Source: Candidatus Poribacteria bacterium
GTDB taxonomy: Bacteria; Poribacteria; WGA-4E; PCPOR2b
Assembly: GCA_022822005.1 (NCBI GenBank)
Contig: JAJECO010000008.1
Location: 124,001 to 188,000, forward strand
DNA: 64,000 nt
Direction: 5' to 3'
Positions 25,269 to 33,584 of the stretch are shown one piece after another. Under the pieces are notes generated by a model, which saw nothing but the letters and a program-made list of their open reading frames with translations, was not told the origin of the DNA and searched no databases. Numbering within the stretch: the stretch's first letter is position 1; each line of letters starts with the position of its first letter. The translations under genes and the position numbers were made by a program.

Positions 25269-26396
25269 TCACGCGATTTTCATCAGTTTATCGGTTGCTT
25301 TCAGACCTGAACCTGTCAGGATGGAGACTGTAACATCCCCTGCACCGATAATTCCCGATTCCACGAACTTATCAAAGGCTCTGACAATAACAGCAGAGGT
25401 GGGTTCGACATAGATGCCTTTTGAAGCGAGTGCTTTAATCCCGACCTCGATTTCCCCTTCATCAACGGTGGTGACTGCGCCGTTGGTTTCGCGGAGTGCA
25501 CCCATAATGGTATCCCCGCGGATGGGTGCTTCCGATACAATGCCTTCTGCGAGGGTTTCATGGGTCTGGGGCGACCCTTCGATCTGCGACCTGTTTTCGG
25601 AATACGCTTTGTAGACTGGACAGCACGCAGCGGATTGAACCCCGAGTAAACGAGGAATTTTGGTAACAATCCCCTGCGCGTGTAGCTCTCCAAATCCGAT
25701 ATGCAAACCCATATAGACGCTTCCAAACCCGATTGGACAGATGATGTGGTCCGGTGCCTCCCAACCGAGCTGCTCCGCGATCTCGAAGGCGACGGTTTTT
25801 GTCCCCTCTAAAAAGAAAGGATTCCAGTTGTGCGAGGCGTAGTAGATGGTTTCCGCTGCTTCGAGGACCGCCTGCGTCGTCGCAGCGCGATTTCCTTCGA
25901 TCAGTTTTAGCTTTGCACCGTACATTGAGATCTGTGCGAGCTTGCCTTTGGAGGTGGACGCTGGGCAGTAGATTGTACAGTCGATTCCCGCCTTTGCGCT
26001 ATACGCCGCGATTGCTGCCCCCGCGTTCCCCGACGAATCTTCTACAACCTCTTGGACGCCCAGCTCCTTGACTTTGGACAACAGGACAGCAGCCCCTCGG
26101 TCCTTGTACGAACCAGTGGGACAGACAAAATCCAGCTTCAGCCGATGGTCGTGCATCGGGTTATCGAAGGAGACAAGCGGCGTCATCCCCTCACCAAGCG
26201 ATATTATCGACTTCTCGTCGGAAATCGGAAGGGCACCACGATAACGCCAGAGCGTGCTGTCATCCTTGGACATCCGGTCAATTGAAAATACACGCTCTGT
26301 TTTTGTTAGTTGGAGAGGTTGACCGCAATCACATTTGTATCGGAGCCCCTCAATAGGATATGTTGTGTTGCATTGGTCGCAGGTATACTCGATCAT
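25269..26396 (-). CDS. thrC: Threonine synthase-like PLP enzyme
   Basis: A fold-type II PLP enzyme with an N-terminal zinc-ribbon (YTCDQCNTTYP, YKCDCGQPL) as in many threonine synthases. The cofactor lysine is in CPTGSYKDRGA, and DSSGNAGAAIAAYSAKAG and the C-terminal SILTGSGLKATD complete the fold. Threonine synthase makes threonine from O-phosphohomoserine. Adjacent kbl points the other way, to threonine use, so other beta-replacement or ammonia-lyase reactions remain open. Confidence 0.8.
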   Translation of the reverse strand: MIEYTCDQCNTTYPIEGLRYKCDCGQPLQLTKTERVFSIDRMSKDDSTLWRYRGALPISDEKSIISLGEGMTPLVSFDNPMHDHRLKLDFVCPTGSYKDRGAAVLLSKVKELGVQEVVEDSSGNAGAAIAAYSAKAGIDCTIYCPASTSKGKLAQISMYGAKLKLIEGNRAATTQAVLEAAETIYYASHNWNPFFLEGTKTVAFEIAEQLGWEAPDHIICPIGFGSVYMGLHIGFGELHAQGIVTKIPRLLGVQSAACCPVYKAYSENRSQIEGSPQTHETLAEGIVSEAPIRGDTIMGALRETNGAVTTVDEGEIEVGIKALASKGIYVEPTSAVIVRAFDKFVESGIIGAGDVTVSILTGSGLKATDKLMKIA

Positions 26397-26439
26397 TTGC
26401 CTTTTCCACGCTGTTAGGTTCAGTTGACGTTTAACAGTC

Positions 26440-26722
26440 CGTAGGTTGGGTTGAACAGAGATGGTAGATTTTAGAATTACTTCGATACTCCCAACCCAAC
26501 AACCCCCTAAATCCCCCTTGTCAGGGGGACTTCATGCGTAACCCCCTAAATCCCGCCCCCGATACATCCCCGATACATCGGGACAAGCGGGACAGGCGGA
26601 ACGGACGCCCGATGAATCCCCGATAAATCGCGATTAAGAAACGGGCAACTACAATAGAGACGCCATCACAAAGTTCGCAGGGAACAACGATCGTTGTTCC
26701 CTACTGAAGTGCGTAAATCCTA
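26440..26722. repeat. TIR-type palindromic repeat cluster, copy 4 (left end unclear)
   Basis: The right end TGCGTAAATCCTA (26710-26722) matches the element terminus with one change. Inside are CCCCCTAAATCCCCCTTGTC, CCCGATGAATCCCCGATAAATC and GATACATCGGGACAxGCGGGAC, the last shared with 34838-34870. A left inverted repeat could not be placed. The cluster fills the gap between thrC and the GT2 gene, and no gene is seen in it. Confidence 0.7.
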
Positions 26723-26728
26723 CCATAA

Positions 26729-27448
26729 TTAGTCTTTCTTAACGCTATCATCCACGAGCCAATATTTGAGAATGATGTAAATTGCGACAACCCCATCTTT
26801 CCATTTAATTTTTTTGCCTTCGGCGTAGGTACGCGCGTGGTAGCTGATGGGGACTTCGTGGAAGCGCAATTTCCGTTTGGCAATTTTTGCTGTAATCTCT
26901 GGTTCAATCCCAAAACGGTCTGACCGCAGCGGGATTGTCTTCAAGGTTTGTAGGCGAAACGCCTTATAGCAGGTTTCCATGTCTGTCAGCTTGAGGTTTG
27001 TGAATCTGTTACTCAAGAATGTCAGAAATCTGTTGCCTAAAGCATGTTTGGAGTATCGGTCTTGCACTCTCCTCCTTATCAGAAAGCGGGACCCATAAAC
27101 CACGTCTGCATGGCCTTGTAGAATGGGAGTTAATATTAGCTGGAAATCATCTGGATTGTATTCGAGATCCGCATCTTGGATGATGGCGATGTCACCAGAA
27201 GCGACTTCAATCGCCTCGCGGATTGCGGCACCTTTGCCGCGGTTCTTTTTTTGAAAAATGGGTTCAATTTGTTGATAGCTACCGGCTAATTGTTCAATAA
27301 TTTCGGTAGAACCGTCGGTTGACGCATCATCTACAATCACGAGTTGAACGGAATCGACCCCTTTAATTCGCTGTTTGAGTACACGGGCAACAATCTCCGC
27401 AAGTGTTCCACTCTCATTGTAGACTGGCATCAAAACACTTAGCTTCAT
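26729..27448 (-). CDS. Family 2 glycosyltransferase (dolichol-phosphate-sugar synthase-like)
   Basis: A 239-residue GT-A enzyme: MKLSVLMPVYNESGTLAEIV, VDDASTDGSTEII, and the metal-binding DAD of IIQDADLEYNPDD, followed by VVYGSRF and ETCYKAFR. This arrangement matches DPM1/GtrB-type polyprenyl-phosphate sugar transferases. There are no C-terminal membrane helices, so membrane association would be peripheral. It follows the DUF6785 gene by 11 bp, suggesting one transcript. Confidence 0.87.
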   Translation of the reverse strand: MKLSVLMPVYNESGTLAEIVARVLKQRIKGVDSVQLVIVDDASTDGSTEIIEQLAGSYQQIEPIFQKKNRGKGAAIREAIEVASGDIAIIQDADLEYNPDDFQLILTPILQGHADVVYGSRFLIRRRVQDRYSKHALGNRFLTFLSNRFTNLKLTDMETCYKAFRLQTLKTIPLRSDRFGIEPEITAKIAKRKLRFHEVPISYHARTYAEGKKIKWKDGVVAIYIILKYWLVDDSVKKD

Positions 27449-27459
27449 ATCTTCCACCA

Positions 27460-29382
27460 CTACCACCAGCTATACACGGAGGAGGTGAGGATGAGGCTCA
27501 AGATGGGCCAGAAGCAGCCCATGACCGCTTCGCCGAGCACCAGACCTACGAAAAAGGGAATAGCGGCGCGATATGCTTTGATGCCGCCGTGCCTGATCAG
27601 CAGCCACTTGGTAATCATTGCGATTGCTACAGGGAACCAGATCATATCTGTTGTTCCGGGTGCAAGACCGATAACGTAGCCTGCCGGGTGAAGTGGACAC
27701 CAAACGAAACGAGCACGCAGAAACATTATACCGAGGTTCACAAAGAAAGCAAATCCGAGGACACCCATTGACAACCAATTGGTTGGCTTGGGATTGACCA
27801 ACCACCCAGAGAGATAGTTATAGGTTCCCGCCCCGCCGGCATGAATCTGTTCGGACCCCGCTGCAACCCCTGTTTTGTAGATTGTATATGGGTACAGGAT
27901 GAGACTGGATTCAATGCCAACGATACTGGCAATGATTAACGCAATGAACATGGTTCGGTTTCTGATGTTGGTTCGTTCTGCCAGCTTGAAGGACTCAAGT
28001 TGGTCGGGTATCGGGTGGGTGCGAAACCCGGCACCACTCATCCAGTTCATCAACGAGAGTATCGTTAAATTCCCCGGTTTTAGGCGTCGTGTCCCGAACA
28101 TAGCGACCATCATGTATTGTGGATTTATGTAGCCAATGGAGTGAATTGGAGGTCCCAACTCCGCCCGCATACGCGCCAATCCGACAACGATTGCGAAGTA
28201 GAGACCGATGAAAACGGCGTAGCCCCAAAGCGACATCCCACCCTTTATGCAGAAAACCATCAACACAAGGAGACAGATAAACAGCGTGGCGACAGCAGCT
28301 CGGTAAGAGATTGGCTCGTTTGCCTCATCATTTGGATCTGGACGGATGACACGCGAGAAGACTTGCAGGAAGTGTCTTCTGCCGGTCCAACAGGTCACGG
28401 CGAGTAAAGCGAACAGGGCACCCGTGCCTTGCTCCCCCAAGAATGGGTATCCGGGAATGCTCCTGATACCTGCCATGCTGCCGAAGACAAGTTGTGCCTT
28501 CCGCAAGAGGTAGAAGAAGGTGCATGAAAAAGAGAGGTCCAAGGGAAGGACAAAAGAGAGACCGATGAGATATGGGTGAAAATAGAAGGAGGTGCTGCCC
28601 ATCGCATTCCACGGTTTCTGTGAAAAACTGAAGACGTTTCTGGTGCGGTCATTAATGGGCAGAGAAGGGAGGATGGGGAAGAAAAATGCGATCCCGTTCC
28701 ACAGGTCAATCCCGAAAGCAAGACCAAAACCGATCCACAGGACACGATTCCTGAAGATGCTTCCAGAGTCGGCTGTGATTTCTAGGGGAATTTGGATAAT
28801 CGGATACGCCAATTTCTCACGGTCAACCCACTGCCTTCTGATGAGCGATGTTAGGCAGAGGAAAATAAGCATCAATGAGAAGATGACGACCGACCATGAT
28901 AGGATGGGCGTCACCCAATAGCGTACGTAGCCGTCCGCAAAGAAATTGACATTTCCCTCGTAGAAATCGTTGACGGTTTTCGGGTCGGAGATGACCAACC
29001 AATCTGGCAAGTGATGGAAAAGTAACGCTGCCCAATCGTTTTCGGGGGTCGCAAAGCGAAAGGCGTAGGGCATCAACCCCATTAAGCGGGGCATCGCGTC
29101 GTGCCCAGAGAAGCAACTTCCCACCGCAAGCATCGCGTAGATAACGAGTAGGTCTTGTTGATTGAGGGCAGACTTTGGTGAGACTTGACGGACAATTATG
29201 TTCAGCCACGTTATCATTAGGACAGCAAACATGACATTGACCGACAGCGAAACAGTTGTCAGATGCGCAGTATGCCATATCATTTCGACATAGGCGATCC
29301 AATAGCTGTTAGCGATGATTAGCAGCACGCCGATCAGCATCGCACGCTTTTTAATTGAGGTTGTCGTATTTGTGTCCTTCAT
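27460..29382 (-). CDS. Large polytopic membrane protein, DUF6785/DUF6784-like
   Basis: About 640 residues with a dozen or more hydrophobic helices. Loop motifs include FSGHDAMPRLMGLMPYAFRF, REKLAYPIIQIPLEI, YRAAVATLFICLLVLMVFCI and RAELGPPIHSIGYINPQ. I recognise this as the DUF6785 plus DUF6784 family seen in Planctomycetes and Poribacteria, with some likeness to oligopeptide transporters; its cargo is not known. The ATG at 29382 is chosen because the longer frame would begin inside the terminator hairpin at 29424-29454. No clear ribosome-binding site is present. Genes for secreted LamG/CBM9-like proteins lie upstream, and a GT2 follows. Confidence 0.78.
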   Translation of the reverse strand: MKDTNTTTSIKKRAMLIGVLLIIANSYWIAYVEMIWHTAHLTTVSLSVNVMFAVLMITWLNIIVRQVSPKSALNQQDLLVIYAMLAVGSCFSGHDAMPRLMGLMPYAFRFATPENDWAALLFHHLPDWLVISDPKTVNDFYEGNVNFFADGYVRYWVTPILSWSVVIFSLMLIFLCLTSLIRRQWVDREKLAYPIIQIPLEITADSGSIFRNRVLWIGFGLAFGIDLWNGIAFFFPILPSLPINDRTRNVFSFSQKPWNAMGSTSFYFHPYLIGLSFVLPLDLSFSCTFFYLLRKAQLVFGSMAGIRSIPGYPFLGEQGTGALFALLAVTCWTGRRHFLQVFSRVIRPDPNDEANEPISYRAAVATLFICLLVLMVFCIKGGMSLWGYAVFIGLYFAIVVGLARMRAELGPPIHSIGYINPQYMMVAMFGTRRLKPGNLTILSLMNWMSGAGFRTHPIPDQLESFKLAERTNIRNRTMFIALIIASIVGIESSLILYPYTIYKTGVAAGSEQIHAGGAGTYNYLSGWLVNPKPTNWLSMGVLGFAFFVNLGIMFLRARFVWCPLHPAGYVIGLAPGTTDMIWFPVAIAMITKWLLIRHGGIKAYRAAIPFFVGLVLGEAVMGCFWPILSLILTSSVYSWW

Positions 29383-29411
29383 AACAGGAAATAGGCGAGG
29401 ATTCTGTAGAA

Positions 29412-29454
29412 CATCAGAAAGAAGAAAGCCCCACACCGAACGGCGGGGGCTTTC
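29412..29454 (-). terminator. Rho-independent-type terminator after the secreted-protein genes
   Basis: On the minus strand GAAAGCCCC...GGGGCTTTC form a 9-bp stem with a 13-nt interior, followed by TTCTTTCT. It is about 48 nt after the stop of the gene at 29503-30264. Confidence 0.8.
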
Positions 29455-29502
29455 AAAAATGTGTTACGAATATAAACGAGTGACTGTAAGAGAGTCGTTG
29501 TA

Positions 29503-30264
29503 TTAACGTTTCTTCAGCATACCCCAGGTGGTAGTCAGCTTATTACCCGGTTCAACAGATCGTCCCTTGAGGCCGGTAACAAATACATTGTCAAACGCAG
29601 CGGTGGCACCCTCTGTGCCCACGCCGACACGACCTCCTTTACTGCCGTTTATATCCTTTCCTTCATAGATTAACTCATCGTCAAGAAACATCTGGATGAA
29701 GAGACCTTGATTCAAAATTTTGATATGTAGGTCATCTCTTCCCAGCTTGTGTTTTGACTCAGTCCCTTTTTTGATGTCGGTAATGCCTCTGACATCTCGA
29801 ATAACAAACGACTCACTGTTCTTCCATCCGATCTCCCACCAAAACTTGATACGGGCTTTTTCATCGGCAAGCCGTCCCTTAACGGGAGCAGGAAGCGTAA
29901 ATGACCGGGCGTCGTCTCTGCCGGGACCGGGCTGCAGATCATCTTTGATCCGCCAGAAGATGCGAACCCCGTTACCGCCCCTTAATTTTCTTGCGGTCAA
30001 CTCAAAGATATATTCGTTCCAAGTATCATCCCAGAAATCATCCGAAACTACAGCGATAGTACGCCCATCAGCTTGCCCCTGTTGGAGCGCGCCTCCCTGT
30101 ACTTCCCACGCGCCTTGTAAAAACGACCATTTTTCCGCGGTACGGTTTGGCTTTGAAAAATTATCCTCAAACAGAACCTGCGCTGTAGCAGGAGAAGCAA
30201 GTAGGATGAGCGCAACCAAGCACGCCCCTACAAAATTACATGGAATTGATAATACTTTCTTCAT
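29503..30264 (-). CDS. Secreted LamG/concanavalin-like protein with C-terminal TWGxLK tail (paralogue A)
   Basis: A signal peptide (VGACLVALILLASPATA) precedes a beta-sandwich domain: QVLFEDNFSKPN, WEVQGGALQQG, ELTARKLRGGNGVRIFWRI, IKILNQGLFIQMFLDDELIY and GRVGVGTEGATAAFDNVFV. This is the strand order of 3-keto-disaccharide hydrolase/LamG-like folds that bind glycans. It ends SVEPGNKLTTTWGMLKKR, a tail shared with three neighbours. It is homologous to the next gene upstream (30313-31119) over its full length. GGAGGG precedes the ATG; the pair is terminated by the hairpin at 29412. Confidence 0.8.
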   Translation of the reverse strand: MKKVLSIPCNFVGACLVALILLASPATAQVLFEDNFSKPNRTAEKWSFLQGAWEVQGGALQQGQADGRTIAVVSDDFWDDTWNEYIFELTARKLRGGNGVRIFWRIKDDLQPGPGRDDARSFTLPAPVKGRLADEKARIKFWWEIGWKNSESFVIRDVRGITDIKKGTESKHKLGRDDLHIKILNQGLFIQMFLDDELIYEGKDINGSKGGRVGVGTEGATAAFDNVFVTGLKGRSVEPGNKLTTTWGMLKKR

Positions 30265-30312
30265 ATCCCTCCCTTCTAGGGATAAACGGCTACATACAAC
30301 AACAAAGATTTA

Positions 30313-31119
30313 TTAACGGGTTTTCAGTGAACCCCAGGTGGTTGTTATTTTACCGCCGGGTTGAACACCTTGTCCCTTGAGGTCAGTGATAACAAAGTCA
30401 GAAAATTCGACAGCTGTGGCATGGGTACCGAGAGCGATCCTGCCCCCCTTATTGGCACCATTGATTTCCTTGCCTTCCCAAACCAGTTCATCGTCAAAAA
30501 ACATCTTAAGAAGTATCGCATCATTTTCAATTCTGATGCGATGCTCTTTGTTTTTCGCGAGCTTGTGTTTTGAATCTGTGCCCTTTCTGTCTCTGGCAAG
30601 TCCATTAATATCTCTCACCAGAACAGACGTTTTGGCCTCACGACCCAGATCCCACCAGATTTTAATGCGACCTTTGCCAATATCTCCAAGCCGTCCCTTT
30701 GCACCGGCTGCACCCAAGCAAAACGAACTGTTAAAACCGCCACCACACTCTCTGCCGATCTGTTCTTTCATATCATCTCTGATCCGCCAGAAGATGAGGG
30801 CACCATTGTCGCCTCTGAGTTTCTTTACGGTCACCTCGAAAATATACTGCGTCAGCGCGGTTTCCTTGGCATCAAATTCTTCTGTCCAAGCGGCATCTGA
30901 CAGGTACGCCATTGTGCGATCTACTACCGCACCTTGCGTCAATTTACCGCCTTGAACTTTCCAATCTCCTACGGCGAACACCCAGTTGTTCTTCGATCTC
31001 TCTGCGTTTTTGAAGTTATCCTCAAAAAGGATTTTCGCCGTAGCGGTAGAGGATAAAAAGAGGCTCATCATAGCGCTGGCGAATATGAGGGTGAATAGTA
31101 ATGATAGATTTCTTTTCAT
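30313..31119 (-). CDS. Secreted LamG/concanavalin-like protein with C-terminal TWGxLK tail (paralogue B)
   Basis: Homologous to paralogue A, with matching blocks KILFEDNFKNAER, WKVQGGKLTQG, VTVKKLRGDNGALIFWRI, KMFFDDELVWEG and GGRIALGTHATAVEFSDFVI. A signal peptide (ending SSTATA) is present. A cysteine pair (REC, SFC) interrupts one loop. It ends GVQPGGKITTTWGSLKTR. The ATG at 31119 has GGAGGGAG before it; a start at 31149 would be inferior. It is separated by 48 bp from paralogue A, with no terminator between, so the two form an operon. Confidence 0.8.
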   Translation of the reverse strand: MKRNLSLLFTLIFASAMMSLFLSSTATAKILFEDNFKNAERSKNNWVFAVGDWKVQGGKLTQGAVVDRTMAYLSDAAWTEEFDAKETALTQYIFEVTVKKLRGDNGALIFWRIRDDMKEQIGRECGGGFNSSFCLGAAGAKGRLGDIGKGRIKIWWDLGREAKTSVLVRDINGLARDRKGTDSKHKLAKNKEHRIRIENDAILLKMFFDDELVWEGKEINGANKGGRIALGTHATAVEFSDFVITDLKGQGVQPGGKITTTWGSLKTR

Positions 31120-31361
31120 TTTAGCTCCCTCCTTATCTCTATAAAACAACCTGTTCCGAATTTTAGGACATCGTAAGTACAGTGTTAAATTACTTCAGTT
31201 TTGACGGATTATAAGAAACACCGAAGTCTTTGTATTGAATCTTTCCCGATGCTTAAACTTTCGCTTTTGGATAACAGTTCGTGATACCTCGGTGTAAGCA
31301 TCATGGTCAAAAGCATTAACGCAAACACCGTCGAAATCACATCTGTCTGTATCCAACAAGA

Positions 31362-31407
31362 GATAAAAATAAAGCGTGATACACTGATTTAACAGCGCAT
31401 CACGCTT
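31362..31407 (-). terminator. Rho-independent terminator after the CBM9-like gene
   Basis: On the minus strand AAGCGTGATGCGCTG and CAGTGTATCACGCTT form a near-perfect 15-bp stem with a 6-nt loop, followed by TATTTTTATC. It ends the transcript of 31426-32385. Confidence 0.9.
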
Positions 31408-31425
31408 CATGTTTGGACTATGCGA

Positions 31426-32385
31426 TTACAGTCCTTGTCTTGCATTCAGCTTAATATTGCCCCACGTCTGCGGGAGCTTATCTTTCGGGCTGACAGCGCG
31501 CACACCGATGAACTGGAGATCACCGTAGATACAGACATTGTTGTCATTCTCAAAGGATGACGCCCAAGAGATAGAACCTTCACGACTCTCGCCTGCGGCT
31601 TCATGGTCATTCATCGTGGAGTCAAATCCGACGACGACTCCATCTTCGAATTCCGCGGGCTTGATGGTCGATATGGTCATTCCCTCTTTATAGTCAAGGT
31701 GAACTTCCATGATCATGCCATCACCGGTCTGGGTAGCCGCTGAATTTGCCGTACAATCTTCATCGAAGACGTGGACATCACCGAGAACAGCGTTCTGCCC
31801 ATGGTTCCACCAGCACGCAGGTTCGGAGGTGCCGCCGCCGGTCCACGGTTTAATCCGCCACCAGTGATCGCCGGGCTGCGGTTTACAGCAGTCAACTCCT
31901 GAGAGTTCCCGGTCATCATTTCCCCTGGGTGTCCGGCACGCGTTGTGCTCGAAGTCGAACTCAAGCCATAGCTCAGAAGTGTGCGGTGCGGTGGGCCCGC
32001 CTTTGTTCTTTGCCTCGCCGCTATTGATATCAGTGGGCAAATTCGCGTCCTTGATTACGCCAACGTAGTAAAGACGCTCCTCGTCAAAGAGAAATCCAAA
32101 GTCGTTACTCAGATCATCAGCATCATCAATCGTGCCTCGACTCACTCGGTTTGGTGAGGTTTCCTCAAATAGGAACCAATCTGGAACGCGTTCGACATCC
32201 ATGTGCATGTCGGCAGCCTGATACTCAGCCCAGTGTTCCTGAAACTCGTCATCAACCTTGCCATCGAGTTCAGGTGGCTTTTGTGCGAAGAAGGCTTTTG
32301 CCTTACCGCCCGAATGAGCAAAAACAAATGTTGCAGAAAATAGCATTATTAACGCCATCGTGAATAGAATAGCGTACCTAAACAT
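31426..32385 (-). CDS. Secreted CBM9/DOMON-like protein with C-terminal TWGxIK tail
   Basis: A signal peptide (FRYAILFTMALIMLFSATFVFA) leads into a family 9 carbohydrate-binding or DOMON-like beta-sandwich: PPELDGKVDDEFQEHW, FGFLFDEERLYYVGVIKD and ELWLEFDFEHN, ending in IYGDLQFIGVRAV. A cysteine-rich loop (VDCCKPQPGDHWWR, EPACWWNHG, FDEDC) suggests disulfides and periplasmic or extracellular location. The tail AVSPKDKLPQTWGNIK matches those of the LamG-like neighbours although the main fold is different. GGAGGAG precedes the ATG at 32385. Confidence 0.8.
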   Translation of the reverse strand: MFRYAILFTMALIMLFSATFVFAHSGGKAKAFFAQKPPELDGKVDDEFQEHWAEYQAADMHMDVERVPDWFLFEETSPNRVSRGTIDDADDLSNDFGFLFDEERLYYVGVIKDANLPTDINSGEAKNKGGPTAPHTSELWLEFDFEHNACRTPRGNDDRELSGVDCCKPQPGDHWWRIKPWTGGGTSEPACWWNHGQNAVLGDVHVFDEDCTANSAATQTGDGMIMEVHLDYKEGMTISTIKPAEFEDGVVVGFDSTMNDHEAAGESREGSISWASSFENDNNVCIYGDLQFIGVRAVSPKDKLPQTWGNIKLNARQGL

Positions 32386-32606
32386 GGTTTTATCTCCTCC
32401 AATTTTAAGTAAATTGATAAAACGATGGGTCAGACCCATCTGAATTTGCGCAATTTATTGCGCTGTTAAACAACTCGATTTTAATTTTTCAGACGCGATA
32501 CAACGGAATTGACACTGTACCTCGCCTGTTGACGCGCCGTTGAACAGATATTTATAGCGCGCTCACACTTTTTCAAAGCGGTCTATCCCCCTCATACTAA
32601 CATGGG

Positions 32607-33416
32607 CTACTGCCCCGCTTTCAGCTCACCCCAAACCGTTGCCAATTTACCTTTCGCTTCAACGGAGAAGGGATTCCCTTCAGGTGTCGTAACAAACACA
32701 TCATCTACCGTTATCTTGCCATTAACGGTGCCAAAACCGATACGACCTTCGCCCCCGATGTTGAGATCCTTTTTTCCTAAGGCCTCAAGGTCAACAATAG
32801 CTTCACCAAAATTTCCTGCAGCCACTGCTCCTGGTTGATCGCTGAGGTACAACTTATAATACTTTGCCGAGTTTTCGACTTTGACATAATAGTCTTCGCC
32901 GGCACCGATCTTTGTTTTGGTTTCGGTGATTTCAAATGCCTTGATAATAGTTCGCACATCACGTTGGACGACTGCACCACCCTGGTTGAACCACCAATAG
33001 ATCACGTGACGACGACCACTCTCTTGCATCTGTTTGGGCAAACTTCCGGCGGGAGAAAAGTTACCGCCCTGTGAACCATCACTGTGAAACCGCCAGAAGA
33101 TGGCTGGTTCAGAACCGGCCGAAATGCGGATTTTTGCGTAAAGCCAATAATCAACCCATTCTGGATCCCAGTGGTCATCGGCCACTATGATTAGGCTTTT
33201 GTCACCCGATGTATTTCTCAATTCTCCGCCTTGAATGTTCCATTTACCGAGGGCGACATGCCATTTACCTGAACCGTCTAATTTTCCACCCCTGAAATTA
33301 TCCTCAAATAGGATCTCTATGGCTTGAACGAAACTCGGTGCGATGATCGAGAAACCTGCCAGAACTGCAATTGCCACAAACAGGGATAGTCTGGGCAAAC
33401 TGTTAGTTTTGTTCAC
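32607..33416 (-). CDS. Secreted beta-sandwich protein with C-terminal TWGxLK tail (paralogue C)
   Basis: A signal peptide (ending FVQA) precedes a LamG-like domain opening IEILFEDNFRGGKLDGSGK and WNIQGGELRNTSGD, like paralogues A and B, but more distant and with a different middle (AKIRISAGSEPAIFWRF, VIYWWFNQGGAVVQRDV). It ends SVEAKGKLATVWGELKAGQ. A GTG start with AAAGGAG upstream is likely. It is a third copy of the family in this block, separated from the others by the CBM9-like gene and its own promoter space. Confidence 0.78.
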   Translation of the reverse strand: MNKTNSLPRLSLFVAIAVLAGFSIIAPSFVQAIEILFEDNFRGGKLDGSGKWHVALGKWNIQGGELRNTSGDKSLIIVADDHWDPEWVDYWLYAKIRISAGSEPAIFWRFHSDGSQGGNFSPAGSLPKQMQESGRRHVIYWWFNQGGAVVQRDVRTIIKAFEITETKTKIGAGEDYYVKVENSAKYYKLYLSDQPGAVAAGNFGEAIVDLEALGKKDLNIGGEGRIGFGTVNGKITVDDVFVTTPEGNPFSVEAKGKLATVWGELKAGQ

Positions 33417-33584
33417 GGCTAATTCTCCTTTCCAGTCTCGATTGTGATAAAAACGTCAATTACAATGCGAAGATGTAATATTCTATTAACAGAGATGCAA
33501 TATTTTATTACACATCCCATTGTCTGTCAACAAAAAAAATCCTACGTCGAAAAAAAGAGGATAAGACAAGCTATGGACTATTTC

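Noticed and set aside
29383-29436. Longer start of the DUF6785-like protein
   Set aside because: The GTG at 29436 lies in the terminator hairpin of the preceding gene.
29720-30955. Long plus-strand frames (198 and 192 residues) opposite the LamG-like genes
   Set aside because: Low-complexity Ser/Pro-rich translations with no motif; the minus-strand genes have signal peptides, ribosome-binding sites and mutual homology.
31195-31410. 71-residue frame on the minus strand
   Set aside because: Its start lies inside the strong terminator hairpin at 31372-31407 and it resembles no family.
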